Source: Conus ventricosus (Eukaryota > Mollusca > Gastropoda > Neogastropoda > Conidae). Taken from it: a stretch of DNA of 64,000 nt. Below, in pieces: positions 20,736 to 31,759 of this stretch. The stretch spans positions 65,022,294 through 65,086,293 of the forward strand of contig CM031616.1 of the NCBI GenBank assembly GCA_018398815.1, read 5' to 3'. How positions within the stretch are numbered: the first letter of the stretch is position 1; every line of letters starts with the position of its first letter. The translations under genes and the position numbers were made by a program. Under the pieces are notes generated by a model. That model was not told the DNA's origin, ran no database searches, and saw only the letters and a program-made list of their open reading frames with translations.

Positions 20736-22079
20736 TTTTGTTTTTTTTCGTTTTATTTTTTTTACATCTCTCTTTTTTTTTTCCTTCTTTTTTACACCCA
20801 AAATGATATTCTTCCCACCCAACATTCTCCAATCAAACCCTTACGGCACCATGCATAGTCCTGTATGTCCTTCCTCATAAATTGCACATTTAATCTGATT
20901 ATTAGTGTTTTGACGCTTGATACAAAATGTCTGGGTTGTTTTTTACAAAATGTGTGGAGTACAGCCACGCACATCGAATAATGCGCTGCATATACAAAGA
21001 AAATATAAATGAGACAAAAGACTATCATCATTTCTTTTCTACAGTATTTTCCAGAGAGAGAGAAATGAAAGATAAGAGAGATAGATAGGGAAAGAGAGAG
21101 AGAGATAGAAAGAAAGAAAGAGAGAGAGCGAGAGAAGTGAGAGAAAGAGATCGACAAGAAGACAGTCAAGTGCGAACAGGCAGACAGGCAGACGAGGTGG
21201 GCATCGTAGAAATTATGTAAAATGTGTATCAAACCCGGCTCAACCACTTAGCATTTTCTCCGAACCGGCATCCTCCCCTCTCCCTCTCCCCATCCCACCC
21301 CCCCCGCCCCCCCCCCCCCCCCTTCCTTCTTCTTTTGTCAGCACTTTCCTACCATCCAGATCCGTGTCTTCCTTTACTGATATACATTTGTATGTAAAAG
21401 TTAGAAGAAAAAAAAAAAGAAGTATATAATATTCGACATCCATCGCGGATAAACCTCGGGCATCCAAAACATCCCCGGTAAGTCATCCTTGACGAAAAAA
21501 CGACGAAACCAATGCCAAGGACGACACAATGAACGAAGATATAGCATACAGTAGACACCAGAAGGATGCCACACAACATCTCGGAAATTAGGAAAATTCC
21601 CCAAACATGCTACCCTTATAGAGAAAAGGAAGCTACAAGGGAGACATGAGGAAATCCAAGAAGCGGAGATGACAAGTATAAATGGTATGAGGTGAGTGGT
21701 GGGGGGGTGGGGGGTGTGGGGTGTGTGTGTGTGTGTGGGTGGTGTGTTAGCGCGCGCCGCACCCCCCGCGAGCGCGCTTGCATATGTGTGTGCGTTTGTG
21801 TGCGACAAGCGCACCAAGTCGGAGTATATGAGATGTGCTATTTGTAAAAGTGATCGATCTTGTTTTCTCTGGCAATTACGTGTTAACCAATGATTAACAA
21901 CACCTGTGCTAGAATGATGAATTAGTCATTATCGATGGACCCAAGAATGTCTTTTCATCTATTGTATGCTTTTTTTTTTTGTTCAAAAATTAATTGTATT
22001 GTGTATAATTTTTTGGTTTTTCGAGCAATACTAATTGCATTTTAGCATTAGTATAATGTGTGTGATTTATCTTTGAACA
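20736..22079. other. Simple repeats and unassigned sequence
   Basis: T-rich from 20,736 to 20,805; a GA/GAAA-rich stretch at 21,050-21,180; a poly-C block with one G at 21,298-21,322; a GT-rich block at 21,690-21,750 with GC-rich sequence to about 21,790. The intervening 21,340-21,680 and 21,790-22,079 show no recognisable gene or element. Confidence 0.6.
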
Positions 22080-22299
22080 GGATATAACTACTCATCATGG
22101 TCTGATTGAACACCAACAAACGTCAATCCAAAGAGCGTTTATAATCAACATGCCAACTTCAAAAGAAATAAAGCGTTTCGTTTCCCACACTTTTCCAAAC
22201 CTAATTAATAGAGGGCAATAAAAAAGAAGTGTTCAATAACAACAATTTCGATTCGGACAGTTGTCGCATTTGCTCGTTTCTACTTCTGTTCACATTCAT

Positions 22300-25200
22300 T
22301 TTGGTGTAAAAGTATATTTGTATGGATATATATTCATGGAGTTATTTCATTGAAGTTCTCGTAGTCTGACTTCCATTGAAGCTAACCATGGTGAAAGCCA
22401 AATACTTCTCCATTTTCAAAAGTTCCAATTTTCTGTGCCAAAAGTCCTTGCTACCGTGTTGTTACATTTGTTTGTTTTCCTTATGTCAAGTATTTGTTAA
22501 ATGGGTTAATTTGGTTTGTATTAATAGGACCCGCGTCACATTCAACAGAACCAATGCATTCCCATAGATATTTCTGTTGCTCTCTACCCATTGCAACCAG
22601 GATGCTGCAAATGCATTTTTAACGCGTTGTATTCCGAATTTGTCCTTCACCACTTTTGATCCAAGGATAAGTCTCTATGTCTATCAACATGGAGCAGTCT
22701 GCCTACCAGATGCGTGCACTACATCTCTTACATGCTCCTAATCCTTTTCTTTCCATCTTTTGAAATATAATTTTTATCTTTATACTTTATCAAATTATTT
22801 TAAAAATAATGGTTTTGGACAGAAAGTTACAGAGCAAGATATTCTTTTAACGTGATCTCTTTATTGTTGTCCAAATATACGTTAGCCACGTTTTCCAGAA
22901 TTCGTTATCTAATTTCACTAACAGCCATATCATGCGTTGCCCAGCTATTAAATTGAAATATGCCAATATGCTTTAATATTTTATTCAAGTGCCACTTTGG
23001 GAATGTTAGACCAAGTTTTCTTCTGTTGAGGCGTATAATTTTCCCGCCCATTGTAAATAATATGAGCGTTTGAAGTTCTTATATGTAGCAAGTTTACACA
23101 CCATATTTATAATCCAAACTCATTATTGGGTCTTTTTAATCTTATTTCAAATGCACTTCGATGTCTGAGTTTCTTGGCTCAAATGAATTTGTATAAAACT
23201 GTGTAGAATTTGTCATAAAACTTAGATTAATATATTCATAATTTTCGGGAATACCAATAGCTTGCATACGAAAACAAGATTTGCTCACTATAAAATGTCT
23301 TTATCACTACAATTTTTTCCCTTGAATGCTAAGATCCTCTTTGCTCCAGTCCATATAAGTTTTTGTATATATTCATTCTCCCTTTCCAATCTCACTCGAT
23401 GTTTTTTGCCATGGGTTCATTCGAAAATGAATTCCTAGAATTTTTAATTCGGTCGATAAATAAAAGGAAGATTCTGTCATAGGTGTCGGCCCATTTTTAA
23501 AGCCATAGTTTTGTTCGAGTTAAGATATAAGACCTGTAAAATTGTTCAAATGTATTTTAGAAAATCAAAAGATAACAACATAACATGTTTTGACTTAAAA
23601 ATAATGTATGTGTCCGTCTGCCAGTTGCTTTCTTTTTATAACCTGGCTTCGTTCGTAATCATAAAGTAGGCACCCTAATGCCAGTTATGTTACTGTTTAG
23701 GTAGGGAGACATGTAAGTTCTACTGCTAATACAAAGGCTAAAGGTGAAAATGGACAGCCTTGCCTAATGCCACAGCCACATCAAATGGTTCATAAACCCA
23801 TCCCCATGGTTGAACACTGCTTTTTCCTGATGGTCAAAACTGTACACATCACTGGAAATCCGTTCCAAAACCAAACATTTTAAATACATGCAAAAGATAC
23901 GTTTTTGAAATGGAGTCAAATGCATTAGAGAAGTCCAAGGCCAGTAAGTACCCACTTTACCAGTTTTATTTATGTAATTAATCCACATCATAAATTTGTT
24001 CGTAGAACGGTTTGCTGAAATTGACTTCCTTTTTATATATCCTACTATTGATCCTCATTTATCAATTTTATGATATTATTTTGCTTAATCTTTCTGCCAG
24101 AACCTTGCCAAAATTTATAGTCCTGTGTTTGTCAAGGTTAAATTGGTCTCCAGTTACTAAGTTTATCCTCTTTCTAAATCTTTCCCTTATGTATCAGAGT
24201 TATAATGCCTTGTTCTTTGAGTAAATGAGGAGCATTCCTTTATCAAATATTCAATGAAAGGAGTTAGTCCACAAGTACTACCAATCCTATACGCCCCAAA
24301 AGAATTTTTAAATCCTACTGATCAGACCGTCGCTCCCTGTAGCCGAATCATTTTCAAGTTTTTTAAGAGAGTCAGAAGATGTCTCCACTAGCTTAACCAA
24401 TTCCTTTCGCAACTATGGCTTCATTTCATTTAAGCGTTTTAGTGGTTCATTTTCCATGAATTTATCAGCTGCACTTTTTACAATCAATCACTCAGTCATC
24501 GACTTTACAAACTTTCCTATAAAAAGAGGCTTGTACAATGCGTAGAATTTCATTTTGGTCTGTGACAATATCCCCCGTTCTTTACACAGTCTTATAATAA
24601 TCTTATTTTTACTTCGCGCCTATCCAGGCTAGCAAAGTATTTAGAATTCTTCTCTCCTTCCTCGATCCATCTGATTCTGCTCGAACCTGCGCGCCTAGAG
24701 TTGTATGAATTTTGCATTATCACTATTTTTGGGGGGGGGGGGGGGGGGGGGGGGGGGTTCATATAAATCCTCAGATGGTTTCATTTTTCGGTATTAATCT
24801 ACAAGTTGGTTTTTTTTCTAAATTTCAAGAGAAGTTCCAAGTTTCAGTGATCGTATCTTTCCTGGCATGATAATTTTTTTTTCCAAATTCAATACAAAAA
24901 TTCCGAATCTCCACTTTACACAACTCCCACTTTCTCTTCGTTGTTCATGCCCTGTTTTCTAGAAGAATGAGTCTAAAGTCTCGTTCATTTTTTGCCCAAA
25001 TATGATTGTTTTTTAAGTGACTATTATTAAACCTCCAATACCACCCCGTACCTCGTACAAAAGTATTCTCAATAAGAACCAAAAACAACAGCTTTATGGT
25101 CAGAATTAGTAACTGAAAAGTGCGCACAAGAGGTACAAGAACTCAAAACATTCTCGGAGACAAAGGCAATATCTTGCCGACGTGCAATGTATGGATTTGA

Positions 25201-25779
25201 CCGCATCCAAGATCCTGCATTGCTCGGGGGGGATGTGACAGTCTCCATGCTTCAGTTAATTCTAAACGGACTATCGTCAGTTTAAAGCAACCAGTTTTCA
25301 GATTTGTCTGTGTGGATTTCTGATACTATGTCCAGGTCACTGCATGAATGAACCAATTGAAATCACCAAGATCAATAGATGATCATCACCGGAGTGAAAG
25401 TTTTCAATAGATTTTGAAAGTAAGCTATCTTTTCTTTTGTATTGTTTGGGTGCATACAAATATGCTATGAACAAATTGTATACCTCATTCACAACAGAGA
25501 CAAGTAAGATACGATATTTGTACGTCAGTATTGACATTACCTCACCCTTAAAATTTTAGACACCAAAATAACTTCCCCCTTACTCCTATTAGTAATACCT
25601 GGATTACCGAAAATGTTCCAGCCCCAATGGCCTTCCGCATGCATCTACATCTGTATCAGTTACATGAGCTTTCCTGTATACATATAATATCAAGATTGAT
25701 GTTTTCTAAAGTAAAGAGAACAAAGATTTCCTTTTCATTACTTTTTTAGACCTCTGACATTTAGAGACACTATACTCAT
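22300..25779 (-). pseudogene. L1/Tx1-like ORF2: APE endonuclease and reverse transcriptase, broken
   Basis: The start at 25,779 reads MSIVSLNVRGLKK, the usual APE endonuclease opening, followed by LENINLDIICIQES. Further on come the endonuclease phrase LILG-DFNW near 25,375, RRD..LDYIL-type remnants and NTFVRGTGWYWRFNNSHLKN near 25,060-25,000. Reverse transcriptase blocks are ALDFSNAFDSISKTYL near 23,940-23,890, GIRQGCPFSPLAFVLAVEL near 23,770-23,715, and the C-terminal WKREMNIYKNLYGLEQRG with SIQGK near 23,390-23,310. The product nicks DNA and primes cDNA synthesis at the nick. Stops and shifts occur throughout. A poly-G run of 27 bases interrupts it at 24,731-24,757. Confidence 0.8.
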
Positions 25780-26559
25780 TTATCCATCGAAACAAAAATA
25801 GTTGTGTCTTTTTTTCCCCTTTTTTTTCCCTTAATATTTCCAGCTACCTCAAAATACAATGCAAAAATCACAGTCCAAACTCTCGCAATCCGTAAATCAT
25901 ATCAGGACGTTAACCGTCAAGTCCTAGTGATCGTGACACAGTCGCTATTGCCCCTGCGGCCGCTGTTACCAGTATAAAGCCATCCATCTTTAACGGATTG
26001 GCCATGGTCTCGGCTCCTCGCCTCGTCGTCGCTGCTTTCCCCGCTCCCCGCTCCCTGTGCTCTGACTTGTGCGCTGTCCGACCATGTCGCCGATAGGTGT
26101 GGTGTTTCGACCTGTACGGGGGGAGCGGTCAAGGGTGGTGATCACGTAAGCCTGACGCGTGAGGGGCGGAATCTGTCGATCCTGCCAACGCAGATTAGTG
26201 CAGGGTTCTTTATTACCTCACTGTCATGTCTGGCCTCATTTGTTGTTTTCTAGGTTTTTGGGCAGTGGTTGTGTATTTCTCGTTTGTTTAACAGCGATAT
26301 CATCACACTGCATCCCCTCGCTAGTTGTCCCGGTTTGCCGCACCAGTTTAACACACAATCTCACACAACCTGAGCATTGAGACCGCATGGTGGTTAGTTT
26401 TTGAGACATCGGGACACATAACAGAATTCTCTGCCCTGTTTTGTTTCTCTGTGAAAAGAGCTTGCAGAGATAGTTAAATATAACGAATTAAACGAGAGAG
26501 GGGCGGGACTGAATGAAACAAATCGTCGACCCGTTAAGAAAACGAGTCACTTGTGGGTC

Positions 26560-27000
26560 CTCATCCCTTGCTCACTCGCATTTTTATCGCCGATCTTAAT
26601 TCACCATCCAAGTTTTGTGAGGGAATGGTTCAATTTCCGATTCTGCAACTGAATATGTGGAATATTTGACAATCCAAAGTTATGTTGTAGGTTTCTCACC
26701 TCACCTGATCTCCGATACGGAGAAATGAAGGGGTTATGTTTGAATACCTGGAGAGTTTGCTTCCTCTCAAATCCGAACCCCTTCACCAGGATGTCCGTAC
26801 GGTGCTCCTTCGAGCCCGATAAATTCGCCAAAAGGCCCACGTATATACTGTGCGCCGAGAATGGAGCCTTTACCAACAGCAACGCTCACACGCCTACCAA
26901 GCAATATCTAGAACGGACGGGCGATCTTCGTACTCGGAATGTCATATAGATTTTAGAAAAACCGATAACCTTTGAAAAATTTCCATTATAGGTTTCCAGT
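26560..27000 (-). pseudogene. Possible LINE ORF1 remnant
   Basis: The minus strand reads LLVKAPFSAHSIYVGLLANL, then HRTDILVKGFGFERKQTLQV, which resembles the RRM-like part of L1/Tx1 ORF1 (a short strand, a helix with YV, then a charged strand). It lies about 0.8 kb upstream of ORF2, where ORF1 is expected. An acidic Ser/Glu/Asp-rich frame at 26,132-25,917 (GSGESSDDEARSRDHGQ) could be its C-terminal tail. The match is by eye only. Confidence 0.4.
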
Positions 27001-27229
27001 AGACGAAAGGGAACTCGAAATCGTAGCGTAAACTGCAAAAACCTGAAAACAAACATCGTTTGCGAGCGACAGAGTTCAACAAAACCGGCCTGAACAGAGA
27101 GCGTTGCGAATCGCGTCCGACCACACGACTACTGTCGCTCACCGAATCCCGGTGTGTGTCCCTATTTTATTGGATGGTGTGGTATCTTGTGATGGTTGAG
27201 TAATGGAGGAATGCTAATAAAGGAAAGGG

Positions 27230-27346
27230 GAAAGAAGGGGGGGGGGGGGGGGGGGGGTGGGGGGGGGGACAGAGTAAAAAAAAAAAAAAAAAAAAAAATG
27301 ATGGGTTGTGTGGGGTGGGGGGGGGGTGGGGGGGGGGGTGGGGGGG
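27230..27346. repeat. Poly-G and poly-A low-complexity block
   Basis: G-run from about 27,237 with single T and A breaks to 27,269, A-run at about 27,276-27,298, then interrupted G-runs to 27,346. It directly flanks the left arm of the large palindrome. Confidence 0.9.
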
Positions 27347-27819
27347 AAATTAAGGGAAGGATAAAACAAAATTAGGATTAAATAAATGGAGGGTTGCTGT
27401 AACTACTGTATGAAGTGAGTGAAGGGGATGTGGTGGTGGTGTATGTATGTGTGTGTGTATGTGTGTGTGTTGGTAGGGGATATTGCCAACTGATGTGGAA
27501 GTGGTGGGTATGTGTGTTTGGTTATTGTTGGATATTGATGCCTTGGGGGTGTAGTGTGCCCAGTTTGGCAATGAGATAGGATTCCCGATAGGATTGCCAA
27601 ACTGGGCACACTACACCCCCAAGGCATCAATATCCAACAATAACCAAACACACATACCCACCACTTCCACATCAGTTGGCAATATCCCCTACCAACACAC
27701 ACACATACACACACACATACATACACCACCACCACATCCCCTTCACTCACTTCATACAGTAGTTACAGCAACCCTCCATTTATTTAATCCTAATTTTGTT
27801 TTATCCTTCCCCTTAATTT
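27347..27819. repeat. Large near-perfect palindrome (226-bp arms, 20-bp spacer)
   Basis: Arms 27,347-27,572 and 27,593-27,819 are reverse complements differing only by one base in a G/C run. The spacer is GAGATAGGATTCCCGATAGG. The sequence is GT/AC-rich with a TGTGTATGTGTGTG tract in each arm. Mononucleotide runs continue outward on both sides in mirrored order (G then A on the left, C then T on the right). It is either a genuine foldback element or an assembly/read inversion artefact. Confidence 0.9.
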
Positions 27820-27858
27820 CCCCCCCCCCCCCACCTTTTTTTTTTTTTTTTCCTCAGT

Positions 27859-27894
<36 letters not shown>

Positions 27895-27959
27895 TTCTTT
27901 CCCCTTACCATTATTATCAATCCACCATTACCACAACCTCACAAAGATACCACACCATC
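27820..27959. repeat. Poly-C/poly-T block and unassigned sequence
   Basis: C-run with one A, a T-run at about 27,836-27,851, then 35 uninterrupted C at 27,860-27,894, followed by about 65 bp of CCATTA/CCAC-rich sequence. Confidence 0.9.
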
Positions 27960-28247
27960 CCAATAAACTAACACACAACCCTATCACATCACACACACAC
28001 ACACACCTCCCCCGACGCAACCCCCCCCCCCCCCCCCCCCCCTCCGTTTCCTCTCCCATAATCCCCCTGGCCCCATGTCGGACGACAACGGATGAGTCAT
28101 TTTTCTTTCTTCTTTTTTCGTTCTTTGTCTGTACTGTCCCACATGTTAAATGTGATTTATTTTTTCGCCTGAAGAAGACCCAAGTGGTTGAAATGCATCG
28201 TGTCTTGTCATGTGCTTGTTTGTCAATGTCATTGGCGGTAAGTCCTG
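27960..28247 (+). repeat. Interspersed repeat, copy 2
   Basis: Inverted copy of 20,455-20,735, including an internal run of 22 C at 28,021-28,042. It ends at GACATTGGCGGTAAGT. The hairpin motif CTGAAGAAGACCCAAGTGGT is at 28,169-28,188, continuing TGAAATGCATC to 28,199. Confidence 0.85.
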
Positions 28248-28261
28248 TAAGATTATTTATG

Positions 28262-28516
28262 TGCTCTAATTGTACCATGTCATACGCCACAATTCACTGC
28301 CCAAAACAGTCATCCAGGGCACGCTGGAAGGCGGCAGACGAAGGGGACGACAAGCCAAATGCTGGATGGACAACATCAAAGAATGGACCAGGATGGATGG
28401 CCCCACGCTGATGCGACAGGCAGAGGACAGGGCCGGATGGCGGTGCCTGGCTTCGAGAGTGTCTCTCATCTCTCCTCTACGCCCATCATGGGCAAGAGAA
28501 TGATGATGATGATGAA
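28262..28516 (+). mobile_element. 3' end of an RTE/CR1-type LINE
   Basis: The plus strand encodes TVIQGTLEGGRRRGRQAKCW, then MDNIKEWTRMDGPTLMRQAE and DRAGWRCLASR, the well-known C-terminal block of RTE/CR1-type reverse transcriptase ORFs (GRRRGR..WxDxIKxW..DRxxWR). It ends in an (ATG)n tail at about 28,499-28,516, typical of such 3' termini. The copy is 5'-truncated to about 250 bp. It lies directly downstream of the interspersed repeat. Confidence 0.75.
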
Positions 28517-28682
28517 TTGTACCACCGCATGTGTGTCGGTGGGCTGAATTTATAGATGTGAACACTGTAATATCAATACACGGAGAAGTTAATATTTGTT
28601 TTAGTTCAACGGTACGTCGAATCGAAGTTTATTGTATTCTATGGGACTTTGCTGAAATTGTGTTCTCCGGGGATTCAATATT

Positions 28683-28799
28683 GATTGCTGTGCCTTGTGA
28701 ATCTGCAGTTCTTCTTCTGTGGATTGCTGTGCTTTGTGAATCTGCGGTTCTTCTACTATGGGTTACTGTGCCTTGTGAATTTGCGGTTCTTCTTCTGAT
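28683..28799 (+). repeat. 39-bp tandem repeat, three copies
   Basis: Units start at 28,683, 28,722 and 28,761 (GATTGCTGTGCCTTGTGAAT at the head) with 3-6 differences between them. The length is a multiple of three, so the plus strand reads as three 13-residue repeats like AVPCESAVLLLWI inside a 100-codon open frame (28,531-28,833). I see no other sign that the frame is a gene. Confidence 0.9.
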
Positions 28800-28833
28800 A
28801 GTTCGACGTAATATATTGTGCTTGCTGTGTTGA

Positions 28834-29924
28834 GACCCTGTTTCTTCTTCGTCGCTTGTGTTTGTGAACGGCTGTGTTTACCGTGTGGGGACCTTGGTTA
28901 TCCTTCTTCGTCTTATTTTAGTGCTGTAGACTGTGGCTTGGGTACTGTGGAACTGAATGCGTTGATTGTATATGTGAGACACTGTGGACGGCGCCGGCGA
29001 GATCTGTGAGTTATATCAAGATACGTAGTATGATACGCTGATATATGATGATTGAAGTGTCTTATGTATTGATGTCTTAATTGACGTGCATTGATCTGTA
29101 TTCTATGTAATGGTATGTATTGATTTGGTAACGATTCATATTGATGGTTCAGGCAGCATATAAAAAGAAGAAAATCTTACACGTGTGTTGCCTGGCTATC
29201 TATGTTCGTATGGTGTGGGTGTGTGTAGGGGAAAAGTCGTACACGCATCCAAACTTTTGAGAGCGAGAGTCAGACAACAAAACACGCACCACACACCATC
29301 CGTAACATCTGTGTGTGCAATGTGTGTGTGTATGTGTGTGCATGCATGCGTGCGTGCGTGTGTGTTTGTGTGTGTATGTGGCGCACGCGCACGAACGCGC
29401 ACGTCAGTGTGCGAGTTTCTGTATGTTAGCATTAAGACAACGGCGTATTTCATGCACACGTTTCGAATTACCATCCTGAACGTGAAGACGCAAAGATAAC
29501 AAAGTGACGGGTTGATTGGACAAAGGGGAGATAAAACTCCGACAAGTAAGACCAAAACAAAGTCGACATGGCGTGACGGTGTGGTCAAGGTGAAGACCAA
29601 CAAAGACTGGACAATGCATGGCACGGACTGTCACCTAGGAAGATCGTGGATTTGATATGGAGATCCACTGATTGATCGGAGTTCTGAATCGATCGACAAT
29701 CCTGGGCCATGTTCATCTGTACCCTACCAGCTTGAAACGTTCGTTACCAAGAAACTTTTTTTTTTTTCAGTCTGCTACTGACAAAACAAACAAAATATTC
29801 CCAACGTTCGCGTACAGGGGGGAAAACGTCTTTTTATCACCTCAACATCGTAAATAAAGCTATAATGAATAAAACTGTCCCACGATGTGAAAAATTCAGC
29901 CCAAGTCTAAGGAAATGTTACTTT
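28834..29924. other. Non-coding sequence with a GT-rich patch
   Basis: I see no gene or element. A GT/GC-rich patch spans 29,308-29,405 (CATGCATGCGTGCGTGCGTG and similar). Open frames across it are repeat-derived. Confidence 0.5.
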
Positions 29925-31640
29925 TGTATCAGAGTGTTGGTTTTGTGAATAAAGCGCGACTCATTACAATGCAGGTTTTAACTTACCCGGCACAAAATCA
30001 ACTTTTCCTGACCCCTCGACCACAAAACCACACACAAGCACCAGCAGTTGAAAAATAAAAGTCCATTTTTTCAGTTGGTTTGGCTTCCTCTTCTGATGCA
30101 AATGTTACAAAATGTGGAAATTCGTCTCTCCATTCGTCAAGGAATCGACGAGATCGTTTGGTCTTCTCGTGTTCTACGTCGATCTCAGTCTTCTTTTGCT
30201 TGGTGTCTTTTGTGGGCGCTGCACTCCCATCCTTCTTAGAAGATGTAAAACCAAAGCCAAACAACGCCATCGTGATCGCACGCTGATGCAGACAATTCTA
30301 AGAAACGCGCGACCATTTCTCCAATAGACCAATAGGATCGCGCAAAACTGACCCCACTGGAGTCAACCAATGTCAGCTTTCGACAGATTGCGTCGCCGGT
30401 AGGAAGGGAAACTACTCTTTTGGTTTGAGCAGACGACGTTTTAGTCACAGCAACACTTCGATTCTGAACTTACCCATGGGAAAGTACCTTACGGACTTTA
30501 GCTTACCCGAGCGGTTTTTCTACTTTCCCCGGGTCACGGGAAATGGTATTTGGGGAACCCTGCAATGGTAGTTTTGTGATGCTGCCAGAGTGTTAGTTTT
30601 GCGAATAAAGCAAAGTCTACCAGAGTGCTAGTGAAATATAGTGTGCAAGATTGTCAGTTTTCCGAATAAAGCATAGGCCTAGTCTATCGGAGTGTTAGTA
30701 TAGTCTGCTAGGATGTTAGTTTTGCTATATAAAAAAAAAAGCATAGTCTATCAGAGCTTTAGTATAGTCCTGTCAGAATGTTAATTTTGCGGAAAAAAAG
30801 CTTAGTTTATGAGTGTCGGTAAACTGTAGTCTGCCAGAATGTTAGTTTAGTGAATAAAGCATAGTCTATGAGAGTCTAAGTACAGCATAGTCTGCAAGGG
30901 TATTAGTTTTGCGAATAAAGCATAATCTATGACAGTGCTAGTAAAAGTACAGTCTGCCAGAATGTTAGATTTGTTAGGTTCGTGCTGGAGCGTAATTTAT
31001 CGAAGCGTTATTTTTGTGAACAAAGCGTAATTTTGTTTCCAGAATGCTAAGCATAGTGTATCAGAGAGCAAGTTTTGCGAACAAAGCACAGTATGCAAAA
31101 GGTTTAGGTTTGTGAACACTGCATAATCTGTTAACGTTCATTAGTCATTGAAACAGTCTATCAATGTTAGTTTTGTAAATAAAGCATAGTCTGTCATGGT
31201 GTAAGTTTTGTGAATACAGAGTAGCTTATCGTAGAGTTATTTCTGTGAATTAAGTAAAGAATTTGTTGTGACTGAAGGGAAGCTTATAAGAATATTAGTT
31301 TTGAGACTAATGCATAGTCTTCCGGAATATTAATCTTCTGGTGTTATTTTCTTATTTGAATAAAAGTCTGAACAGTGTTGCTTTTGCTTCGAAAAAAATC
31401 CATTAATGTTAGCTTTGTGAATAAAACTCAGTGGCAGCATAGCCTAGTGTAGTGCTAGTCTTGTGAACAAAGTGCTGTCTGCTAGATCTGCGAATGAAAC
31501 TAACATAGTTGTCTCTCCGCATGTTCGTAGTGTTGCAAAACAAAGCAGTGTTTACAGAAATGTTGGTTTGGTAAATAAATCAAAGTCTGTGGCATCACTG
31601 GGTCACAAACGTACATTAGCCAAAGGTGCAGATCCGTTCA
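29925..31640 (+). repeat. Strongly diverged tandem repeat built on a GTTAGTTTTGYGAATAAAGC motif
   Basis: The phrase (A/G)TGTTAGTTTTGTGAATAAAG followed by CATAGTCTGYCAGA recurs with many changes and variable spacing (about 35-75 bp), densest at 30,570-31,450. There are isolated copies at 29,930-29,965 and up to 31,600. More than 20 partial copies are visible. The small frame at 29,998-30,270 and its CpG-rich flank lie within the overall span, between the first copy and the main array. Confidence 0.75.
29998..30270 (-). CDS. Unnamed 90-residue frame, possible first exon
   Basis: Starts MALFGFGFTSSKKDG, continues with a charged stretch KDTKQKKTEIDVEHEKTK and then RSRRFLDEWRDEFPHFVTF. The RxFxxxWxxEFPxF pattern recalls the segment just before the zinc-binding part of hAT-type transposase-derived genes, but the expected cysteines do not follow. 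After the ATG, codon use is balanced, unlike the surrounding repeats. Just beyond the stop lies a consensus splice donor (GG|GTAAGTT, minus strand near 29,990), so an alternative exon in another frame is possible. CpG-rich sequence upstream (30,270-30,350) could be a promoter. I cannot name it. Confidence 0.35.
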   Translation of the reverse strand: MALFGFGFTSSKKDGSAAPTKDTKQKKTEIDVEHEKTKRSRRFLDEWRDEFPHFVTFASEEEAKPTEKMDFYFSTAGACVWFCGRGVRKS

Positions 31641-31759
31641 TTATACATCTCATGGAGTTCCTGTGCTAGAGCTGCGGGATGGCGAGCATTCTGGATGTTG
31701 CTGGAATAAACAGCAATGGGATACATTGCCAGGGCCATTGGCAAACTACATGAGGTGAG

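Larger units (their letters stand above)
22080..27140 (-). mobile_element. Decayed L1/Tx1-like LINE
   Basis: On the minus strand, from 5' to 3': an ORF1-like remnant, an APE endonuclease start at 25,779, the endonuclease core, a reverse transcriptase and a C-terminal region reaching about 22,300, followed by presumed 3' untranslated sequence. Motif order and the W..R..L(S/T)xxGK block point to the L1/Tx1 group. Both outer limits are approximate. Many frame breaks show it is old. Confidence 0.75.

Noticed and set aside
28169..28199. A definite hammerhead ribozyme call
   Set aside because: The core is similar but stem I is at most three pairs and an extra base precedes stem II; kept as a finding only.
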